In this document: positions 17,930 through 27,056 of the stretch, one piece after another | How the letters are laid out: the number at the start of each line of letters is the position of its first letter | How positions within the stretch are numbered: position 1 is the stretch's first letter | NCBI GenBank assembly: GCA_004843165.1 | Contig: CP039459.1 | Span: forward strand, 747,501 to 811,500 | Reading direction: 5' to 3' | Source of the DNA: Acetobacteraceae bacterium | GTDB taxonomy: Bacteria > Pseudomonadota > Alphaproteobacteria > Acetobacterales > Acetobacteraceae | Length of the DNA: 64,000 nucleotides | Notes under the pieces: generated by a model | What the model was told of the DNA's origin: nothing | The model's input: the letters and a program-made list of their open reading frames with translations, nothing else | Databases searched by the model: none | Position numbers and translations under genes: made by a program

Positions 17930-19626
17930 CTTTGAAATTCTCTTGTAAATCTCTCTTATTAAGCCTCTTTCTTTTTCTGCCCCTTTCCGCACTCGCACAA
18001 CAAGGCGATGTCAGTGTCAGTTTTGATAATGGAGGGCCACCAACTGTCGGACAGCTTGAAGATACGCCCAACGGCCTCTATTTAGACACTCATAACGGAC
18101 AGTCTTATAAACTTGCCCCCGGACAAAATGAACTGGCAGCTCTTGAGCGACAAAATGCACTTTTAAGGCGCCAAATATTCCAGCAACAGCAATATGAATT
18201 ACAAATTCAAAGAGAGAGGAAAGCCAGACAAGAGGCTATTGAGACTGAAAAAAGAAATATTGCCATCAGAGAGGAAAATGCGAGGCAAATGGATCATCGG
18301 GATCACTGTCATGACCTGTTATGGTCGTGCCAATTACCGACACATCAGAGATCTGTTTGCCAAAGCTTTACGAATGAATGCTCTGATCTCCCTCAGTTTA
18401 GCCTCTCTGTTCCTCTTGAAAAGGCTTTAGGAGGAAATGAACAAGATCTTTATCCTGATGGGTACTTACAGCCAAATGGTATTGTTAAAGGTTTTTACGA
18501 TCAGATTTTGGGATATGTAACACCTGATGATTTTCAATCTGCACTTATCATGGCAGAGACGGCTATGATAGGGGTGCATGATCAACTCCCCGAGACTTTT
18601 CCAAAATCTTCAGAGACACACCGCTATAAAGCGAGCGCCTCTGAAATAAAGACATGGCGTGAGAAAACAGAACCACTTGAAAAAAGTAACTATCTCTTTG
18701 ATCAGATCCTTCGTGAGATGGACTCTGATTTTGAAGGAAAGCTGGATGAAGCTGTTTTTCAAAATGATCGTGACAAAGTCAATCAAGCCAAAGAATTGTT
18801 AGAATGGTACAATAAAACTCATCAAGATCACATCAATATTGAACAAAGCATCAATACCTATGCAAGGGATTTGAGCTGCGTCTATTACCGACGTAGCCGC
18901 AAGCTGCCAGTATTGGAAGAACGTCTTCATTTCTTAGAAAAATGTGGCCGAGATCCCTGGATTCTAAATCCCAACCGTTTTCAAGGTACGATTAGTGATT
19001 GTTATACACTCAATCGTTTCTGCCAAGTACGAATGGCAAATAAATACAAAGAAGAAAATCCCTACTGCAAGACTTTTAAACAAGGGCAGTGTTTAAGCCT
19101 TAAAAATAGCGAAATTCCAAATTTTTTTAATCCCCCAGTTCCCCTTTTCTGGCAAACAACGAAAAGTGCCAGAAGCACAGTACACACAGATTATGCAAGT
19201 TGCCTTATTGGTGAAAATGCCGTGATTGAGGCGCATGGCTATTTTCTAGGCAAAATTACGGAGGATGGTTTTCTTACCCTCTATCTTCATGGGAAAATCT
19301 TGCGAAACATTGCGCAATTCAAACCAGATGGGAAATTGATAAAATATAGTTCCAAATCTCCTATACCGGAAGCGCTAAAACCCACTTTGGACAGTTTTGA
19401 AAGATCTTTTCTAGAGAAAAATTTTCAGCATATCAAACCGATTTTAGGGAATGGCATCTTACGGGACTGTGGTAAATATAATCATAAGAATAAAATGGAG
19501 ATAAATTCTGCCCTCATTTTAACGCCGCAGGGAGAGATCATAAAGGCCGGCTATGGCCTCTATGATCGTGCGCTTTTTGCCTTTGAACAAGCCGATATGC
19601 AAAATATGCGACAGGAAAATCACTAA
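17926..19626 (+). CDS. Exported protein of unknown function, paralogue 1 of 3
   Basis: 566 residues with a clear Sec signal (hydrophobic LLLSLFLFLPLSALAQ). After it comes a short segment VGQLEDTPNGLYLDTHNGQ, a coiled-coil stretch (about 65-120, Gln/Glu/Arg-rich), several cysteines (for example HDLLWSCQLP) and a C-terminal module (YFLGKITEDGFLTLYLHGK...ILRDCG...) that recurs in the next two genes. It overlaps the hypF stop by four bases. I recognise no known family. Cysteine pairs suggest a disulfide-bonded periplasmic or surface protein. A link to hydrogenase maturation rests only on the gene order. Confidence 0.8.
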   Translation: MTLKFSCKSLLLSLFLFLPLSALAQQGDVSVSFDNGGPPTVGQLEDTPNGLYLDTHNGQSYKLAPGQNELAALERQNALLRRQIFQQQQYELQIQRERKARQEAIETEKRNIAIREENARQMDHRDHCHDLLWSCQLPTHQRSVCQSFTNECSDLPQFSLSVPLEKALGGNEQDLYPDGYLQPNGIVKGFYDQILGYVTPDDFQSALIMAETAMIGVHDQLPETFPKSSETHRYKASASEIKTWREKTEPLEKSNYLFDQILREMDSDFEGKLDEAVFQNDRDKVNQAKELLEWYNKTHQDHINIEQSINTYARDLSCVYYRRSRKLPVLEERLHFLEKCGRDPWILNPNRFQGTISDCYTLNRFCQVRMANKYKEENPYCKTFKQGQCLSLKNSEIPNFFNPPVPLFWQTTKSARSTVHTDYASCLIGENAVIEAHGYFLGKITEDGFLTLYLHGKILRNIAQFKPDGKLIKYSSKSPIPEALKPTLDSFERSFLEKNFQHIKPILGNGILRDCGKYNHKNKMEINSALILTPQGEIIKAGYGLYDRALFAFEQADMQNMRQENH

Positions 19627-19705
19627 AAGAAAGGCTTTTCAGAGCGCAGATAATTCCCCATAAAAGCGTATCTCTAAAGCCATTTCTAAGATTGAAATTG
19701 ATCAA

Positions 19706-21130
19706 ATGAATTTAAACATAAAGGCGGCTAAGCCTCTTTTTACCGCCGCTCTTCTGCTTACTTGCACGTCATTTCCTACTTTTTTGCATGCCCAGCAGGT
19801 CATTGACGGTTCTACAGGGCAGCCGATGCCCATGCCCAATGGGCAAATTGATAATAGTCCAGGGCCTGTGCAAATCACCTCACAGCCACAGCCCTCTCCT
19901 ACCCCCCAACAAGATCCTCAACCAGCGCCGCAACAAGATCCCCAACCGGCAAATGGGCAAGCTGATAATAACGCAGGTCAAGATATGGGGTCAGTGCAGC
20001 CAAACATTCAAAATAGTCCGGGGCCTGTCCAAATAGCGCCACAGCCACAGCCACAACAACCTGCCCCTCAACAAGATCCCCAGCCAGCACCTCAACAAGA
20101 TCCAACCCCTGTCTCTCATATAACACCTGAAACGATTGATAATGATTCCGGTCAGGCCATTGCAACGATCTCCTCCAATGGCCAGATTGACAATGCGAAC
20201 GGACAAGACATCGGCACGCTTCAGTCCAACGGTCAAATTGTCTCTCCTTCGGGGCAGGATATGGGCTCTGTTCAATCCAACGGACAAATTGTTAATGCTT
20301 CAGGACAAGTCCTTTTTACCGTTGAAAATAATGGGGACATCTTTAACGATGCAGGCCAAAAAATTGGCACAGTGCAGAACTATGGCACGTCTGATTCCGA
20401 GGGAAATGAAAATAATAATTCAGGGCAAACAACGGTGATCTTTGATGGGGATTACCCTGAAACAGGACAGCTTGTCGAAAATTCAGGCGGCCTTTATTTG
20501 GATAACCAGTCTGGGCAACGCATTAAGCTTGCCACATCCGGCAGAGAAGAAACCCGCCGAATCAATGAATTATATTACCAAAATAACCGTATCCGTAACG
20601 TAGGAGGCCAAAATACAGGCTCTGCCATCATCTTAACAGGTCGTGGCAACTTTAGGAGCCAACCACGAGAGAAGCTCTCATCTGCCAGTTTTTCAGAAGA
20701 AAAGCGGAGTGACTGGCCCTCTTGCGCAGAGAATGGCAATATCATGCTCATGACATGGAATGGCCCGATTGCCTTAGGATCGCTTTCCCATCATGGCGTT
20801 ATTTCCCTTTTTAAAAATGGTAAAATCTTTGCCAATGTCGGCAAAGTCACGCCAGAGGGACACCTGACCAAAGAATATGATAAATATGACAATATCCGCC
20901 TGGATATTGATCGGCAGATTATTTCCCTCTTAGAGCGTTTTGATTTTATTGCCCGCATTGATGGCAAAGGGAATTTGTGGCATTGCGGTGCGCATAATGC
21001 TAAAAACCACTCCCAAAAAGCCGCTTATATCCTTGAACCGAATGGACATTTTAAATGCCGTACGGAAGGTGAAAAAGAGATGCATCCCTGTGGAGAAATA
21101 AAGAAAGAAGATATGAACCTTTTGCATTAA
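19706..21130 (+). CDS. Exported repeat protein of unknown function, paralogue 2 of 3
   Basis: 474 residues with a signal peptide ending near FLHAQQ. The first half is low complexity: proline-glutamine runs (repeated QQDPQPAP) and then a series of about 20-residue units built on SNGQI-(V/D)-(N/S)-x-(S/N)GQ-D. The middle carries GQLVENSGGLYLDNQSGQ, matching paralogue 1, and the C-terminus carries the shared module (ALGSLSHHGVISLFKNGKI...IDGKGNLWHCG). The repeats look like an extended, wall-spanning or surface-displayed stalk. The bases TTGAA-N4-ATCAA directly precede the ATG. Confidence 0.8.
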   Translation: MNLNIKAAKPLFTAALLLTCTSFPTFLHAQQVIDGSTGQPMPMPNGQIDNSPGPVQITSQPQPSPTPQQDPQPAPQQDPQPANGQADNNAGQDMGSVQPNIQNSPGPVQIAPQPQPQQPAPQQDPQPAPQQDPTPVSHITPETIDNDSGQAIATISSNGQIDNANGQDIGTLQSNGQIVSPSGQDMGSVQSNGQIVNASGQVLFTVENNGDIFNDAGQKIGTVQNYGTSDSEGNENNNSGQTTVIFDGDYPETGQLVENSGGLYLDNQSGQRIKLATSGREETRRINELYYQNNRIRNVGGQNTGSAIILTGRGNFRSQPREKLSSASFSEEKRSDWPSCAENGNIMLMTWNGPIALGSLSHHGVISLFKNGKIFANVGKVTPEGHLTKEYDKYDNIRLDIDRQIISLLERFDFIARIDGKGNLWHCGAHNAKNHSQKAAYILEPNGHFKCRTEGEKEMHPCGEIKKEDMNLLH

Positions 21131-21195
21131 TTTTAATCAGGATAATCGCATCATCTCACTTCATTAGAGATTTTTATCAACTGGACGGAAAAGAT

Positions 21196-22767
21196 ATGAT
21201 CTATCAGAAATCTTCTTTCTTCACGCTTTGTCTCTTTTCCGTCTTTTATGTGATTCATCCTAATCTTTCCTTTTCTATGCCCTCCTCTGATTCTGACATT
21301 GTGCATGAGGAAGCACAGGAACAAGCTCGCTATTATCAAGACCAGCAAAGGATTAACCAGCTTGAGCGACAAAATCTTGAACTAAAATCGGAAAATCAGA
21401 AGCTAAAGACATTAACGCCGCCCAATCCTCCCTCTCTCAAAGAGCAAGCAACGGCTGCCCATAAGGCAGAAAAAGAGGCTCTTGCACGACAAAATGAGAA
21501 TATCCAAAATTTCTGTCGCCGTCTCTTATGGGCGTGCCAGCTTCCCGATGCACCGCACAAAAACTGCCAAAGATTTACCGATAATTGCGCAGGACTGGAA
21601 AAAACCATTGGCGAGATGAAAATCTCCGTCCCGATTGATCTCCCTTTAGGGGAAACGGAGAAATTTCACCCTGTCGGCTATCTCACACCAACAGGCGTCG
21701 TGAAAGGCGTTCACCACCATATTTTAGGCTATACCGTACCGGGAGATATTGATTCCGCCCTGATGATGGCGGCCACAGCGAATTTGCAAGATTACGATAC
21801 GCTGCCGGAAAATTTTCCTCTGACAAGTCCTGCACATCCCTATCGCATCACGCCCCAAAAAAAAAAGATGCTTCGCACAGAAATTATGCCCCATCGTAAT
21901 GAATGCGGCTTAATGATTGATCAATGTGTCACGCTCAGCAGTGAGAGCGCTGAATGTTTTGCCCATTACAACCGGACATGCGGCCGCCATGTGCCTTATG
22001 TCGAAATTTTAAAAAATCTTCGACAGCAATCAGCCTGTGCCAATTATCGAATCAATAATAATCTTGAGCCGTTAAAACGCCTGCAAATGCTCCGGGATTG
22101 CGGAAGAGACCCAACCCAAGATCCTGAAAAAGAAAGCTCTTACATGGCCGTGACGGATTGTCATAGTTTAAATCTGCTCTGCCAAGTCAAACAAAATAAA
22201 ATGCCTTATTGCCAAGCCTTTAGCGAAGGAGAATGTTTAAGCGGGAAAAAGAATAAAATTAAAAAAAGCCTCCCCCACAGAATGCCGTTTTGGGAAGCGC
22301 CCGACCCGACCGCTTTGCGCATGGCGCACCCTATCACACAATGGCCTGACTGCTCTGTGCCCGGAAATATTATTCTAGAGACCCCTCATAATGTCCAAAA
22401 TTATCTTTTAGGCCGGATTACGAACAAAGGCGCTCTTTCCCTCTATACCGAAGGAGAAATCCTCAGAGATGCGGCACAAATCGATGCAAAAGGCCATCTT
22501 GTTACGCTTTCACAAGATCCAACCCACCGTGCGCTTCTCAAACATTTTCAAAGAATAGAGCGAATTGCGGCAGATGGCACGCTATGGAAATGCCATCGAG
22601 AGAATAATGCTGAAAAAATCAAACGTTTTCTGACCCCGCAAGGGGCACTTTTTAACGTGATGTCAGATTGGAGCGGTAATCTGCACTATGAGGCACAATT
22701 CGGCTTTAAAGCCGCTGACATGGCCTCTATGCGGCAGGAAACATCCGCCCTGCCGCTTTCCCCTTAA
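21196..22767 (+). CDS. Exported protein of unknown function, paralogue 3 of 3
   Basis: 523 residues with a signal peptide (SFFTLCLFSVFYVIHPNLSFS). It aligns with paralogue 1 over most of its length: a coiled-coil stretch starting INQLERQNLELKSEN, then CRRLLWACQLPDAPHKNC, the block PVGYLTPTGVVKGVHHHILGYTVPGDIDSALMMA (split here only for description), RDCGRDP, and the shared C-terminal module ending GFKAADMASMRQE. Many conserved cysteines point to an oxidising compartment. No known family is recognised. Confidence 0.8.
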   Translation: MIYQKSSFFTLCLFSVFYVIHPNLSFSMPSSDSDIVHEEAQEQARYYQDQQRINQLERQNLELKSENQKLKTLTPPNPPSLKEQATAAHKAEKEALARQNENIQNFCRRLLWACQLPDAPHKNCQRFTDNCAGLEKTIGEMKISVPIDLPLGETEKFHPVGYLTPTGVVKGVHHHILGYTVPGDIDSALMMAATANLQDYDTLPENFPLTSPAHPYRITPQKKKMLRTEIMPHRNECGLMIDQCVTLSSESAECFAHYNRTCGRHVPYVEILKNLRQQSACANYRINNNLEPLKRLQMLRDCGRDPTQDPEKESSYMAVTDCHSLNLLCQVKQNKMPYCQAFSEGECLSGKKNKIKKSLPHRMPFWEAPDPTALRMAHPITQWPDCSVPGNIILETPHNVQNYLLGRITNKGALSLYTEGEILRDAAQIDAKGHLVTLSQDPTHRALLKHFQRIERIAADGTLWKCHRENNAEKIKRFLTPQGALFNVMSDWSGNLHYEAQFGFKAADMASMRQETSALPLSP

Positions 22768-22768
22768 A

Positions 22769-23059
22769 TTAACGGGATTCTGCTTCAGAGACCAAAGTTT
22801 GGAAACTGATCTCTTCGCCAATATATTCTTTACGGTTTGGAATCATTTGAAGATCATAAGGAAAGCGTTTGATCGTTGCCTTTTCTTCCAGACCAAGGGA
22901 TTTCACTTTGTCCATTGCTGTTTTCGCAGAAAGAAAAATAATCCGGCGAGGATCGTCACGCAAACCATCGATATCAATGCAGGCGAAATCTTCGCCAGAA
23001 ATAAGAGACGTCAAACCAAGCTTATCTTCTTTAACGCCAATAAGTTCATAACAGGACAT
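22769..23059 (-). CDS. Small cytosolic protein of unknown function
   Basis: 96 residues, MSCYELIGVKEDKLGLTS onward, with no signal peptide or membrane helix. An AGGAG eight bases before the ATG supports it as a real gene. It is convergent with paralogue 3 (one base apart) and divergent from the nickel permease, so it may share regulation with the permease. I recognise no family. Confidence 0.65.
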   Translation of the reverse strand: MSCYELIGVKEDKLGLTSLISGEDFACIDIDGLRDDPRRIIFLSAKTAMDKVKSLGLEEKATIKRFPYDLQMIPNRKEYIGEEISFQTLVSEAESR

Positions 23060-23225
23060 TTCTAAAACTCCTTATGTCTATCCTGAGGATTATTCCTCTT
23101 TTTCGTTCTCAAGCTAGCATTGAAAAGGAAAAGGCGAATAGAGGCCTGAAAAGATTCTTTTTTTTAAACGTAAAAATATACGCCGCTCTCTTCCGCCCTC
23201 TTAGGAAATCAGCTAAAAGAAAAAT

Positions 23226-24278
23226 ATGCTAAATTATAAATTTATTCATACCAATCGGCGGGCTTTTTGCCTCCTCCTTGCCCTCATTACTTTAAATATT
23301 GCCGCTTGGATTTTAGCACTGCGTTTTTTTAGCCACTATCCAACTTTGTTCGCCTCTGCCTTTCTGGCCTATGGGTTTGGATTGCGCCATGCTGTGGATG
23401 CCGATCATATTGCGGCTATTGATAATGTCACACGCAAATTAATGCAGCAGGGGCAAGTCCCGATCGGCGTTGGCGCCTTTTTCTCCTTAGGTCATTCCTC
23501 CATCGTGATTTTAGCCTGTGCGGCTATTGCGGCGACCTCTATGGCTTTTCAAACACAAATGGGATGGCTACATGATTACGGCTCCATTATCGGGACGCTG
23601 GTTTCTGCGCTTTTTCTGCTTACTATGGCGCTCTTTAACGTCCTGATTTTTAGGGGCGTTTTTAAGCGTTTTCGACAAATCAAAAAGGGTGAATCTCTCC
23701 AAGAGTCCGATTTAAGAGCGCTGGAAAATGTGACCCCAACAGGCATAATGGGCTGGATGTACCGTTTTGCCTTTAAATTTGTCACCCAAAGCTGGCAAAT
23801 GTATCTGATTGGTTTTCTTTTTGGGCTGGGTTTCGATACAGCAACCGAAGTTGGTCTCTTAGGCATTTCAGCCTCAGGGGTTCATTCCGGCCTTTCGGTT
23901 TGGTCGATTATGATTTTTCCACTCTTATTTGCCAGCGGCATGGCCCTCATCGACAGTTTAGATAATTTTGTGATGATCGGTGCCTATGGATGGGCCTTTA
24001 AACATCCTATTCGCAAGCTCTATTATAATATGACCATTACGATGGCGAGTGCTCTGGTTGCGCTCTTTATCGGTGGATTAGAGGCGCTGAGTCTTTTGGC
24101 AGATCAATTTCATCTCCAAGGAGGTATTTGGGATTTTATCGGCAATTTAAGCGAAAATATGGGAATGGTCGGCTATAGTGTCATTGCGCTCTTTATCTTT
24201 TTCTGGATGGCCTCAACCCTTTATTATCGTTTTAAAAATTACGATCATCTGGAAATTCAGGCCATAAAAAAAGGCTAA
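23226..24278 (+). CDS. NiCoT-family nickel/cobalt permease
   Basis: 350 residues with about eight membrane helices. The NiCoT signature HX4DH is present as RHAVDADHIAAIDN (His55, Asp60, His61), together with the second motif LGFDTATEVGLLG. The family includes NixA and HoxN, high-affinity single-component nickel importers. Its position behind the hydrogenase maturation genes argues for nickel supply to HycE. The Shine-Dalgarno is weak. A terminator overlaps the stop. Confidence 0.92.
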   Translation: MLNYKFIHTNRRAFCLLLALITLNIAAWILALRFFSHYPTLFASAFLAYGFGLRHAVDADHIAAIDNVTRKLMQQGQVPIGVGAFFSLGHSSIVILACAAIAATSMAFQTQMGWLHDYGSIIGTLVSALFLLTMALFNVLIFRGVFKRFRQIKKGESLQESDLRALENVTPTGIMGWMYRFAFKFVTQSWQMYLIGFLFGLGFDTATEVGLLGISASGVHSGLSVWSIMIFPLLFASGMALIDSLDNFVMIGAYGWAFKHPIRKLYYNMTITMASALVALFIGGLEALSLLADQFHLQGGIWDFIGNLSENMGMVGYSVIALFIFFWMASTLYYRFKNYDHLEIQAIKKG

Positions 24279-24305
24279 GTCTATTTAGATCTAGCCTTTT
24301 TCTTT
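24265..24305. terminator. Bidirectional terminator behind the nickel permease
   Basis: AAAAAGGCTA (24267..24276) pairs with TAGCCTTTTT (24292..24301), with A-rich and T-rich flanks. It can end both the permease transcript and the leftward transcript from 24343..25183. Confidence 0.8.
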
Positions 24306-24342
24306 TCAAGATCGAACCGCTTTTAAAAGCCGCCTGTTCGAT

Positions 24343-24687
24343 TCATTTTTTATGGCTTTCAAAAAGACCTGTTACCGCATGAGAGGCTTTTGAAACGCCG
24401 TTAGACACAGCGCTACTTGCAGCATGTGTGCCTTTTTTAATACCTTGATGGGTTTCATGCAGGGCTTTTTTTGTCCCCTGATGTGTCTCGTGCAAAGCAG
24501 ATTTTGTGGCTTGATGCGTCTCATGCAAAGCAGATTTTGTTGCCTGATGCGTTTCATGCGCAACAGAAGCATTTTCTGACTTAACGTCTGACTGCGCCTC
24601 TGCTGTACTGTCTTGCGCAAAAGCGTTTCCCACAACAAAACTGGCGCCTAAGAACACGGCTCCACAAGAAAGAAAAAATTTTTTCAT
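24343..24687 (-). CDS. Exported His-repeat protein (HETHQ-x-TK repeats)
   Basis: 114 residues. The signal peptide ends at about NAFAQ. The mature part has four consecutive 11-residue repeats of the form LHETHQATKSA or LHETHQGTKKA, followed by Ala/Ser/Gly-rich helix sequence (HAASSAVSNGVSKASHAV). The pattern predicts a long amphipathic helix with regularly placed histidines. It may bind metal ions such as nickel or associate with membranes. It lies next to the nickel permease and a paralogue. No known family name is assigned. Confidence 0.75.
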   Translation of the reverse strand: MKKFFLSCGAVFLGASFVVGNAFAQDSTAEAQSDVKSENASVAHETHQATKSALHETHQATKSALHETHQGTKKALHETHQGIKKGTHAASSAVSNGVSKASHAVTGLFESHKK

Positions 24688-24781
24688 GCCGAAATACCCC
24701 TAAATTTACATAATGAAGAAAACATTAAAGCTGGCTTTATACGAAAAAGAAAGAGCGAAAAACCAGATGCTGAAATGGCCT

Positions 24782-25183
24782 TTAATTTCCGCCAATCTTG
24801 CCAAAGAAATTTGCAACGGCACTGCTCCCTTTTGAGACACCGTCTGCAATAGAGCTTGTCACAAAATTTGTTCCCTCTTTAATCCCATTACTCGTACCAT
24901 GCACAATCGCTTTGGTACCCTGATGGGTATCATGCAAAATGGATCGCGTGGCTTGATGTGTATTATGGGCGAGCGAATGTTCTGTTGGGTCCTCATGCAC
25001 TCTTTTTGCGCCAATCGCATTTTTATCGCCTTGCGTCTCTCCCTGTCCTGTTTTGGGCGTGAGTTTTTCTTGATCTTGCGTTTCCAAAAGATCATCCCGA
25101 CTAGAAAGATCTGCAAAAGCATTTGCCGTATAAGAAAAAAGCGTGAGAGAACAAAGGGTAAGAAAGATTCTAGATTTTTTCAT
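24782..25183 (-). CDS. Exported His-repeat protein, paralogue
   Basis: 133 residues with a signal peptide ending near NAFAD. It shares the repeat (HNTHQATRSILHDTHQGTK) and the C-terminal helix (SSIADGVSKGSSAVANFF) with the neighbour at 24343..24687, but has fewer repeats and a longer acidic linker. The two genes look like an old tandem duplication in one leftward unit. Function unknown; a periplasmic location is expected. Confidence 0.72.
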   Translation of the reverse strand: MKKSRIFLTLCSLTLFSYTANAFADLSSRDDLLETQDQEKLTPKTGQGETQGDKNAIGAKRVHEDPTEHSLAHNTHQATRSILHDTHQGTKAIVHGTSNGIKEGTNFVTSSIADGVSKGSSAVANFFGKIGGN

Positions 25184-25504
25184 AAATTAACTTTCTTAAA
25201 TCACAGAGGGTCAACAACATCCGAGAAAGATGTCTGCTTTATAGCGCATCTCTATGAGAAATAGAAATAATAGAGATTATCTTCCATAAGTCATTATGAT
25301 GAAATTTATGTATAAGCGACATTTTCTTTTGAAGAAAATTTCAATGATTAAAAAACTTTCCCAATCAAAAAGCGTACAAGAGATGCTTTAAACGCATAAT
25401 TTTAAATAAAAGCGCATCTCAACGTAAAAGATGACAATAAAAGGCAAATAAAAAGGCGAAGTGAAAACTATCCCTCCGCCCTTTCAAAATCAATTTAAAA
25501 AAAA
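25184..25504. other. Intergenic region, AT-rich
   Basis: 321 bases with no convincing gene. It should contain the promoter of the leftward His-repeat genes and the 3' end of the TetR transcript. A weak GGCG/CGCC stem near 25455..25480 could be a terminator for the regulator. Confidence 0.4.
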
Positions 25505-26398
25505 TTAAATCAATGCTTCCAGACGTTCAACATCTTGCTCAGCCAGCATCATTGATTTCTGGGCTTCAAAAGAATTAAGATTCTCCTGCTTACTTTTCAA
25601 AAAAGAAACTTCCCCTGCCCTTCCGTCAAAATCATTCGAAATTTCAGCCGTTCCAATACGGTTACGGCTAAGATTGGAAAGAAGTGAGCCGCCTGTAAGT
25701 TGATCTTCATTCGGTAAAAGACCCGTTTTAAGAATCCCAACGACCGAATGCCACAGCATCATGTAACCCGCCTCTCGGAGCTTTTTCTGATCGGCTTTGG
25801 CGCTCTCATCACCAAGCGTATTTGCACGCTCATACATCGCCTCAAGTGTCTGATTACCAATCGCCATCATAGAGCGGTAAAGATAAAGATCCTCCCAGCG
25901 TTTAACAATGTCCTCGCCATCACCAACCGTCCATAAATTGGCAAGGAATTCAGCGAAAACAGGGAACAGTTTTAAAGAACGCACCCGCGTCTCAAGGGTA
26001 ATACGTCCTGTTGGCGCCAGTCGCTCCAATGTTTTCACATAGGAGGGATGCTGCAAGCCCCAATCAACATAACTATCCCAGAGCAAACGGAGGCGATCAT
26101 GCAAACCCTTCCAGCCATCTTGACGTGTATCGAATGATCTAGACGCACGACCCGTTAGAATCCGAAGACGCTCTTTCTCAGCATATGTCGCCAAATCGCT
26201 TTTAATGTACAAATAAACCGCATTTAATAAATCATCTTTATGTGAAAAATGATTAAAAATGGTTCCTTCAGAAACACCTGCTTCCTGGGCAATTTGACGG
26301 GTGGATGCCGTTAAACCCTGCTCAGCAACAATATCAACAGCAGCTTTTAAAATTGCCTGTTTTTTTGCCTCAGGTGCTCGGCTAAAACGCGAACACAT
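25505..26398 (-). CDS. TetR/AcrR-family transcriptional regulator
   Basis: 297 residues. The N-terminal HTH is typical: ILKAAVDIVAEQGLTAST, then RQIAQEAGVSEGTIFNHF. The ligand-binding part is longer than usual (TetR proteins are mostly 190-230 residues). The last 70 residues (from about SLLSNLSRN) are hydrophilic and not recognised. It is divergent from the exported protein at 27057, across a 658-base AT-rich gap with a long inverted repeat, which is a plausible operator region. Confidence 0.88.
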   Translation of the reverse strand: MCSRFSRAPEAKKQAILKAAVDIVAEQGLTASTRQIAQEAGVSEGTIFNHFSHKDDLLNAVYLYIKSDLATYAEKERLRILTGRASRSFDTRQDGWKGLHDRLRLLWDSYVDWGLQHPSYVKTLERLAPTGRITLETRVRSLKLFPVFAEFLANLWTVGDGEDIVKRWEDLYLYRSMMAIGNQTLEAMYERANTLGDESAKADQKKLREAGYMMLWHSVVGILKTGLLPNEDQLTGGSLLSNLSRNRIGTAEISNDFDGRAGEVSFLKSKQENLNSFEAQKSMMLAEQDVERLEALI

Positions 26399-27056
26399 AT
26401 ATATCCCCCCAAATAGAACATATTTAAACTCTGATTTTTTTTTGCTGAAATTTCTCTAAGGTTTTGAAAACGAAATAATGTCCCCCCTAAATTTCCCAGC
26501 CATTATCTCATTGGCAAAATATGAAGATCACAAAGATCCCTAAGAGAAATTTCAGTTTATAAAACTATAACTAAAATTCTCTATTGGAAAGTGTTTCAAA
26601 ACTAAAATGATAATAAAAATCTAAAAAATTTATGTAGTATTACATAATTACAACATCAAAAACCTGTAAATCTAAATAAGAAAAATGTGAATACATATTA
26701 TTTTTAAATATTTGAGTCTGAACTTTATATATAATTCAAATAAATCTGTTAATTATTAATGAATATTTTTGTAAATTGCAAATTACTTCCTTTTATTTGA
26801 AATAAGATTAATTTAGTACTCTTTTGTTTAAAACATACCTTTAAACAAAGAAGGAAAAGTCATTTTTTAATAACGTTAATAAAATAGCATTGGCGGATGA
26901 AGCTTGCTTTCTCAATCACTCTCTGCCACTAAGAAATGACGTGCGATATCAAACAAAAAGAAGTAACCCCAACAAGGATCAAAAAATAAGCCACATCATT
27001 TTATGGAGATTTTTCTTTCCTGCTCTGTGCCTGTTTATTTTTCATTCTGAATTTTT
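26399..27056. other. Long AT-rich divergent intergenic region
   Basis: 658 bases without a supported gene. It contains CTGAAATTTCTCT (26445..26457) and its exact inverse AGAGAAATTTCAG (26543..26555), 13-base arms 85 bases apart close to the TetR start. The remainder is AT-rich and low in structure. Confidence 0.5.
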
